In this document: in pieces, positions 32,034 to 36,635 of the stretch
Numbering within the stretch: the first letter of the stretch is position 1
How the letters are laid out: every line of letters begins with the position of its first letter
DNA from: GCA-002282575 sp964416645
Lineage (GTDB): Bacteria; Pseudomonadota; Gammaproteobacteria; Thiomicrospirales; Thiomicrospiraceae
Assembly (NCBI GenBank): GCA_964416645.1
Contig: CAYQEZ010000017.1
Span: 1-36,635, forward strand
DNA length: 36,635 nt
Reading direction: 5' to 3'
The notes under the pieces: generated by a model
What the model saw: the letters and a program-made list of their open reading frames with translations, nothing else
The model's database searches: none
Told to the model about the DNA's origin: nothing
Program-made: the position numbers and the translations under genes

Positions 32034-32737
32034 TAATCGTTCTCCAACACGAATTTAACGGGTACTTCAACCCAAGTTTCTAATGGCTCTCCACCTTGAG
32101 TAGCTGGTTTGAAACGCCATTGCTTCACCGACTCTAGTGCTGCTTCATCCAGCCGCTCAAAACCCGAACTGCGACTCAATTGTACCGAAGCAACACGACC
32201 ATCGACTGCCACCAGCACCCTTAAGCGCACCTCTCCCTGCTCACCCATGCGCTTTGATAAACGAGGATAACTGGGTTTAGGATTATTCAAATAATCAGCC
32301 TCTGCACGCACTAAGGGCTTTTGTTCAACAGGCAGACTCGCTGGTGGTGCTGAAGCGGCAACCGGCGATGGCGGCGCCAGCGACTCTGTTTTAGCCTCTG
32401 TCGTTGGGGTGGACTGAGCAACGGGCACCTTAGTAGGCTGAGGTTTGGGTTGTGGCTTAGGCTTTTCCTTGGGTATCGGCGGAGGCGGTGGGGGAGCCAC
32501 CTGCTGAGTCAGCACAGGTTCTGGCTCATCAACTGGCTCCACCGGAGCAGGAGGCGGTGTTTCTACCTTAGGTGGTGCGGCCACATCCGGTTTATCCTCC
32601 ACCCACTCCATCGACATTAACTCAACGGGCTTAATCGGTTCCGCTGTTTTGAGTTGCCACAACCACCATGCCAACACGCCATGCATTAACAGGGTTAAGA
32701 AGATAGCAACCGGCAGACTGATTGAACGAAATTGCAC
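32033..32737 (-). CDS. tonB: TonB energy transducer
   Basis: 234 aa. N-terminal membrane anchor (LPVAIFLTLLMHGVLAWWLW), long Pro/Lys/Glu-rich periplasm-spanning segment (about 45-145, with PPPPPIPKEKPKPQPKPQP), and a C-terminal TonB domain (PSYPRLSKRMGEQGEVRLRV, VKQWRFKPA, VPVKFVLE). Transmits proton-motive energy to outer-membrane iron and haem receptors. The start codon is GTG at 32737, 5 nt after the binding-protein stop, so the two are co-transcribed. Confidence 0.94.
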   Translation of the reverse strand: MQFRSISLPVAIFLTLLMHGVLAWWLWQLKTAEPIKPVELMSMEWVEDKPDVAAPPKVETPPPAPVEPVDEPEPVLTQQVAPPPPPPIPKEKPKPQPKPQPTKVPVAQSTPTTEAKTESLAPPSPVAASAPPASLPVEQKPLVRAEADYLNNPKPSYPRLSKRMGEQGEVRLRVLVAVDGRVASVQLSRSSGFERLDEAALESVKQWRFKPATQGGEPLETWVEVPVKFVLEND

Positions 32738-32742
32738 CTATC

Positions 32743-33753
32743 TTATTTCCAGCCAACACGATCCATGATTTGCGCCGCAGCATTACGCTTAGCACCAATA
32801 GCCGCCGCATTTAACGGATCTGCTTTGAAATGACTAACCGCATTCAACTCTGGATTATCCAATTTAACGCCAGCAACGACCGAAAACTCGTTATTGCCAT
32901 TGGCAAAATATTGTTGTGCTTCATCCGTTGCCAAAAACTCCAGCAACTTAACGGCCTCTGCTTTATGCGGTGCGTTAGCCAACATGCCACCACCCGAAAT
33001 ATTCACATGCGTACCATGACCCGCCATATCCGGGAAGGCCATTTTAACGCGGTCGATCACTTTGGCATCTTCAGGCTTTTCTGAGCGCTGTAAACGCAAA
33101 TAGTAATAGCTGTTAGTCAGGCCAATGGCACAATCACCCGCAGCAATGGCACGAATCTGATCCGTATCGCCACCCTTAGGCTTACGAGCTAAATTATCCA
33201 CCACACCTTTCGCCCAAGCTTCTGCTTTAGCCTCACCTTCATGCACCATCATCGCGCTCAGCAAAGACAAATTGTAAGGATGCGCACCCGAACGAACACA
33301 GACCTTACCTTTCATGCTCGCATCTGCCAGCGTTGCATAATTTTTAGCTTGCGCTTCCGTGACGACACCTGGATCATAAGCAATAACACGCGCACGCGAT
33401 GAAAAGCCAAACCAATGATTAGTGGGTTCACGGAACTGCGCTGGGATTTTAGATGCCAAGGTTGGCGAATCCACTGCAGCCAGTAACCCCATATCCTGAG
33501 CGGCTTGCAAACGAGCGGCATCAGCCAAAATTAACACATCAGCAGGTGAGCGCGCACCTTCCGCCTTTAAGCGCTCTACCAGCTCTTCATCTTTCGCTTC
33601 AATGCGATTGACTTTAATGCCTGTTGCTTGGGTAAAAGCCGCATAAAGCTGATCATCTGAAGCATAATGACGCGATGAATAAACATTCACTTCCGCCGCA
33701 ATCGTTGCGAAAGAAACTGAAGAGAATAAAAGTGCAAGGATTGTTTTTTTCAT
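32743..33753 (-). CDS. Ferric-iron ABC transporter periplasmic binding protein (FbpA/FutA-like)
   Basis: 336 aa. Signal peptide MKKTILALLFSSVSFATIAA, then EVNVYSSRHYASDDQLYAAF, which is the FutA/FbpA-type opening with iron-coordinating Tyr candidates. The late DCAIGLTNSYYYLRL carries the conserved paired Tyr ligands. It captures Fe3+ in the periplasm and delivers it to the divergently encoded permease and ATPase. TAGGT lies upstream of ATG 33753. It leads the operon tonB-exbB-exbD-hemP. A Fur-like site lies 20-38 nt upstream. Confidence 0.92.
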   Translation of the reverse strand: MKKTILALLFSSVSFATIAAEVNVYSSRHYASDDQLYAAFTQATGIKVNRIEAKDEELVERLKAEGARSPADVLILADAARLQAAQDMGLLAAVDSPTLASKIPAQFREPTNHWFGFSSRARVIAYDPGVVTEAQAKNYATLADASMKGKVCVRSGAHPYNLSLLSAMMVHEGEAKAEAWAKGVVDNLARKPKGGDTDQIRAIAAGDCAIGLTNSYYYLRLQRSEKPEDAKVIDRVKMAFPDMAGHGTHVNISGGGMLANAPHKAEAVKLLEFLATDEAQQYFANGNNEFSVVAGVKLDNPELNAVSHFKADPLNAAAIGAKRNAAAQIMDRVGWK

Positions 33754-33772
33754 TTGTTACCTACCAACAAAT

Positions 33773-33791
33773 ATGAATAGTTATCATTTAA
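33773..33791 (-). promoter_or_regulatory. Candidate Fur box for the leftward iron operon
   Basis: The minus strand contains ATGATAA-C-TATTCAT flanked by A/T, about 10-11 of 19 matches to the Fur consensus, 20 nt upstream of the binding-protein ATG. Moderate match; context of iron genes raises its likelihood. Confidence 0.5.
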
Positions 33792-33801
33792 AAGACCGTG
33801 T

Positions 33802-33834
33802 TTGCGTATATTACCGATAATTGTTATTATTTGC
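33802..33834 (+). promoter_or_regulatory. Promoter overlapped by a Fur box for the rightward iron operon
   Basis: TTGCGT (33802-33807), 17 bp, TATTAT (33825-33830), overlapped by GATAATTGTTATTATTTGC (33816-33834), which matches the 19-bp Fur consensus at 13 positions. Fur-Fe2+ bound here would block the -10. It lies 53 nt before the ATPase ATG. Confidence 0.65.
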
Positions 33835-33887
33835 ACTCATTATTTACACTTTTTTCACAATTAATTGCATGGGTTCCCGTATCCACT

Positions 33888-34940
33888 ATGTCAACCTCTG
33901 CTTCTACCGCACTCAGTATTCAAGATCTCAGCTTAACCAGAGCCAATGCACACATATTAAACCAAGTTAGTCTGCATTTAGCTGCTGGACAAATCGGCTG
34001 TCTGCTCGGTCCCTCTGGTTGCGGCAAGACCACGTTATTAAGAGCCATTGCGGGATTTGAATCCATCCAGAGCGGATGCATTGAAATTGCAGGACGCTGT
34101 GTTGCGGGCAATGGACAAGAACAAGCGCCCGAACAACGTGGCATCGGCATGGTATTTCAGGATTATGCGCTTTTTCCTCACCTCAGCGTTGCGGAAAATA
34201 TCGCCTTTGGCTTACATCAACTCAATAAAACAGAACAACATCGCCGTTGCCAAGAATGGTTACAGCGCCTTCAGCTCGACAACCTCGCCCAGCGTTATCC
34301 GCATCAACTTTCAGGTGGTCAACAACAACGGGTTGCCTTAGCCCGCGCATTAGCGCCACAACCGCAATTATTGTTAATGGACGAGCCCTTCGCTAACCTA
34401 GATGCTGCTTTGCGTGAGAGTTTAAGCTTAGAAGTGCGCGACCTACTCAAATCACTCGGTGCCAGTGCTTTGCTGGTCACCCATGATCCGACCGAAGCCT
34501 TTACCCTCGCTGATGTGATTGGCGTCATGCAGCAAGGTGAAATTGTGCAATGGGATAGCCCTTATCGTGTTTATCACGAACCTGCCAATCGTTTTGTTGC
34601 CAGTTTTGTTGGACTGGGCAGCTTCTTACAATCGCAAGTCACCAGCCCTCGTCACATCAGCACGCCTTTAGGTTTGGTGCATGGTCAATGTACCGAACGA
34701 GACTGCGCCTCCGAAGTCAGCGTATTGGTACGCCCCGATGATATTGTTTACGATCCTTTAAGTAGTTTTCGTGCCAAAGTGGTTTATAAAGCTTTCCAAG
34801 GCCCCAGTACCCTCTATCGACTGGCTTTGCACGATCAACAAGTGGTGGTGGCACTGATGCCCAGCCATATTCAACTCAATGAAGGCGATGAAACGGGCAT
34901 ACGCTTCGACACAGGTGGTCACGTGGTTGCCTTTGCATGA
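33888..34940 (+). CDS. Ferric-iron ABC transporter ATP-binding protein (FbpC-like)
   Basis: About 350 aa. Walker A GPSGCGKTT, Q-loop VFQDYALFPHLSV, signature LSGGQQQRVALARAL, Walker B LLLMDEPFANLD and H-loop VTHD. A C-terminal TOBE-type domain (VLVRPDDIVYDP onward) is typical of FbpC. I chose ATG 33888 (MSTSASTALSIQDLSL); upstream in-frame codons would extend into the Fur/promoter region. The stop overlaps the permease start by 4 nt. Confidence 0.93.
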   Translation: MSTSASTALSIQDLSLTRANAHILNQVSLHLAAGQIGCLLGPSGCGKTTLLRAIAGFESIQSGCIEIAGRCVAGNGQEQAPEQRGIGMVFQDYALFPHLSVAENIAFGLHQLNKTEQHRRCQEWLQRLQLDNLAQRYPHQLSGGQQQRVALARALAPQPQLLLMDEPFANLDAALRESLSLEVRDLLKSLGASALLVTHDPTEAFTLADVIGVMQQGEIVQWDSPYRVYHEPANRFVASFVGLGSFLQSQVTSPRHISTPLGLVHGQCTERDCASEVSVLVRPDDIVYDPLSSFRAKVVYKAFQGPSTLYRLALHDQQVVVALMPSHIQLNEGDETGIRFDTGGHVVAFA

Positions 34941-36493
34941 AAATGAGTGCCTGGCTAGGGCTGGCGGTCAGCGCCATTTTCATTCTGCCCATTCTAATGT
35001 TGGTTTGGCAAGCATTCGACTTCAGTCAGGGTAGCGATCACTGGCATCACTTATTAACGACTTGGTTGGGCGAAGCCTTATTGAACACCTTGCTACTGAC
35101 CAGTCTTACTGCCATCGGTGCTGTTACCCTAGGTACAAGCCTAGCGTGGCTCACCGTTGCCTATCGCTTCCCTGCCAGCCGACTATTGGCTTGGCTGCTC
35201 GTATTACCGCTGGCCTTACCTCCTTATGTCGTGGCCATGTTGGTTACCTGGTGGGCAGACAGCAGTGGCACGCTCCACTTATGGCTCAGAGAGCTGGGCT
35301 GGGTCGAACGTTGGGTCGATATTCGCAATTTACCGATACTGGCTTTGGTGTTTTCACTGGTTTTCATGCCCTATGTATTTTTACTGGCGCGTGCCAGTTT
35401 TCAACGCCAAGGCTTACAAGCCTTTGAAGCGGCTAGAGCCTTAGGTTTATCGCCTTATCAAGCCTTCATTAAAGTCGTTTTACCCATCGCCAAACCGTCT
35501 ATCATTGCTGGAGCGGCCTTAGTGATGATGGAAACCCTCGCCGACTATGGCGCCAGTAGCCTTTTCGCCGTACCCACCTTAACGCAAGCGATTTATCGTA
35601 GCTGGTTTAATATGGGCGATTGGGCCTTAGCAGCACAACTCGCCGTGACGCTCATTAGTGTGATTATCTTGCTACTCTTTTTAATTCAACCCAGCAAACA
35701 GCAATCCTTGGCACAACAACGCGCTAGTGATATGGCTAAAACCCCTAAGCGCCCTTTAGATGGATGGTGGATGAGTGGCTATGCGTGGACAGTATTCGCC
35801 CTCGCTTTTGCGCTACCGCTAACGTTATTACTGTGGCAAAGCCTATCAGCAGACACGAACAGTTGGAACGTCGAGCGTCTGAGTACTTGGTTTACCAATA
35901 GCCTGACCCTAGCTAGCGCCACCGCACTCATTGCCATTACCATCGCAGCCTGGGTTAGCTGGCAAGCTTATATTCAGCCAGACATCCATACCCACCGCTG
36001 GTCATTACGCTTACTCTCGATTGGCTATGGCATTCCCGGCACCGCCTTGGCCGTCGCCATTTTACTGACGTGGCAACAACTGGGACTGGCAGCCGGGGTT
36101 GCCGCCTTAATCTTCGCTTACTGTGTAAGATTCATGAGCATTGCAGTACAAAGTACGCAAGCGGGATTATCACAGCTCTCGCCTCGCTTATTAGAAGCCG
36201 CCCAACTGCATGGCTACGCTCGCTGGCAACAGCACTGGCGCATCACCCTTCCGCTGATGTCACCACACCTGTTAGCAGGTAGTTTAATGGTCGCCATTGA
36301 AGTATTGAAAGAACTCCCCGCCACGCTGATGTTGCGCCCTTTCAATTTCGACACACTAGCAGTGATTACCTACCAGTACGCCCAAGACGAGCGCATCCCC
36401 GAAGCGGCTAACGCCGCCCTGCTCATTGTCATCGCTAGTTTGGTTGGCTTGGTTTTAGTGAAATGGTTAGAACAGAAAGCAAATCGGGGTTAA
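34937..36493 (+). CDS. Ferric-iron ABC transporter permease, fused double domain (FbpB-like)
   Basis: 518 aa, about 12 membrane helices. Two binding-protein-dependent permease halves are joined: the first has the EAA loop FEAARALGLSPYQAFIKVVLP (about 162-182), the second LLEAAQLHGYARWQQHWRITLP (about 417-438). This duplicated form is standard for FbpB/SfuB/HitB. ATG 34937 overlaps the ATPase stop (ATGA). It completes the importer served by the divergently encoded binding protein. Confidence 0.94.
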   Translation: MKMSAWLGLAVSAIFILPILMLVWQAFDFSQGSDHWHHLLTTWLGEALLNTLLLTSLTAIGAVTLGTSLAWLTVAYRFPASRLLAWLLVLPLALPPYVVAMLVTWWADSSGTLHLWLRELGWVERWVDIRNLPILALVFSLVFMPYVFLLARASFQRQGLQAFEAARALGLSPYQAFIKVVLPIAKPSIIAGAALVMMETLADYGASSLFAVPTLTQAIYRSWFNMGDWALAAQLAVTLISVIILLLFLIQPSKQQSLAQQRASDMAKTPKRPLDGWWMSGYAWTVFALAFALPLTLLLWQSLSADTNSWNVERLSTWFTNSLTLASATALIAITIAAWVSWQAYIQPDIHTHRWSLRLLSIGYGIPGTALAVAILLTWQQLGLAAGVAALIFAYCVRFMSIAVQSTQAGLSQLSPRLLEAAQLHGYARWQQHWRITLPLMSPHLLAGSLMVAIEVLKELPATLMLRPFNFDTLAVITYQYAQDERIPEAANAALLIVIASLVGLVLVKWLEQKANRG

Positions 36494-36513
36494 CCTATCT
36501 CTTAGCGAGAGCA

Positions 36514-36635
36514 TCACCATAATAACCGACTGAGCTTGTCGGGTCTCGACTGATTATAAACTCTTTTAACAAATAACTCTGGGTTGGTTTTCTGCCACTC
36601 CTTGAGTTTCGCGATCGGTGTGACATGCCCAAGAT
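36514..36635 (-). mobile_element. 3' end of a transposase-like gene (cut by window edge)
   Basis: The last 39 codons of a minus-strand ORF: HVTPIAKLKEWQKTNPELFV, then KRVYNQSRPDKLSRLLW and TGA at 36514-36516. The pattern TP-x5-W-x4-PELF followed by YN-x3-PD at the very C-terminus resembles integrase-core transposases, probably IS481-like. The rest lies outside the window, so intactness and element ends cannot be judged. It ends 20 nt from the fbpB-like gene, convergently. Confidence 0.55.

Noticed and set aside
33798..33887. N-terminal extension of the iron ATPase to a GTG at 33798
   Set aside because: It would place the promoter and Fur box inside the coding region and has no ribosome site; the ATG at 33888 gives a normal FbpC N-terminus.
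36498..36511. CTCT..AGAG stem after the iron permease as a terminator
   Set aside because: Only 4 bp of stem and no following T-run; not a credible rho-independent terminator.
1..36635. CRISPR arrays, tRNA or rRNA genes, prophage genes
   Set aside because: No regularly spaced direct repeats, no cloverleaf-like segments and no phage structural or integrase genes were seen; intergenic gaps are short and otherwise explained.

Overview
The window looks like chromosomal DNA of a gammaproteobacterium of about 45-50% GC (by eye). The evidence is the order rpmH-rnpA-yidC-(insert)-mnmE next to dnaA-dnaN-recF, an E. coli-like class Ia ribonucleotide reductase, tandem UPF0149 (YgfB/YecA) genes, DusB and a TonB/ExbBD iron operon. 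Nothing here fixes the genus.

Region 1 (1-8857, minus strand) is a densely packed housekeeping run. Transcription order is mnmE, thrB, tsaC, two UPF0149 paralogues, uppP, a DUF4156 lipoprotein, a 73-aa membrane protein, a 31-aa membrane peptide, hemF, a PhoX-like phosphatase and the start of a further membrane or exported protein. Several junctions are 1-4 nt overlaps (TAATG, ATGA), which points to translational coupling.

Region 2 (8960-11160) is an AT-rich accessory insert between yidC and mnmE, which are normally adjacent. It holds a HaeIII-like type II restriction-modification pair with its own promoter, flanked on the yidC side by a 110-bp MITE-like palindromic repeat.

Region 3 (11180-18370) is the replication-origin neighbourhood. 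The yidC-rnpA-rpmH operon runs leftward. dnaA-dnaN-recF runs rightward. Between them lie a TauE/SafE-family permease and two structured non-coding intervals, one with a G-quadruplex-capable tract and one with a long hairpin abutting a ribosome binding site. Only one perfect DnaA box is seen upstream of dnaA. gyrB does not follow recF.

Region 4 (18380-23908, minus strand) is a surface-polysaccharide block: a Wzx-like flippase, a GT2 and two GT4 glycosyltransferases, overlapping and ending in dusB.

Region 5 (24060-30130, plus strand) is the nrd locus. nrdA has a NrdR operator. nrdA and nrdB are separated by two envelope genes that share an NTF2-like C-terminal domain, one of them an L,D-transpeptidase. 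nrdB has its own promoter and a strong terminator.

Region 6 (30430-36493) is an iron-uptake block built around a divergent, Fur-type control region. Leftward: a ferric-iron binding protein, tonB, exbB, exbD, hemP and a small cysteine-rich protein. Rightward: the ABC ATPase and a fused permease. The window ends in the 3' end of a transposase-like gene.

No tRNA, rRNA or CRISPR array was recognised.
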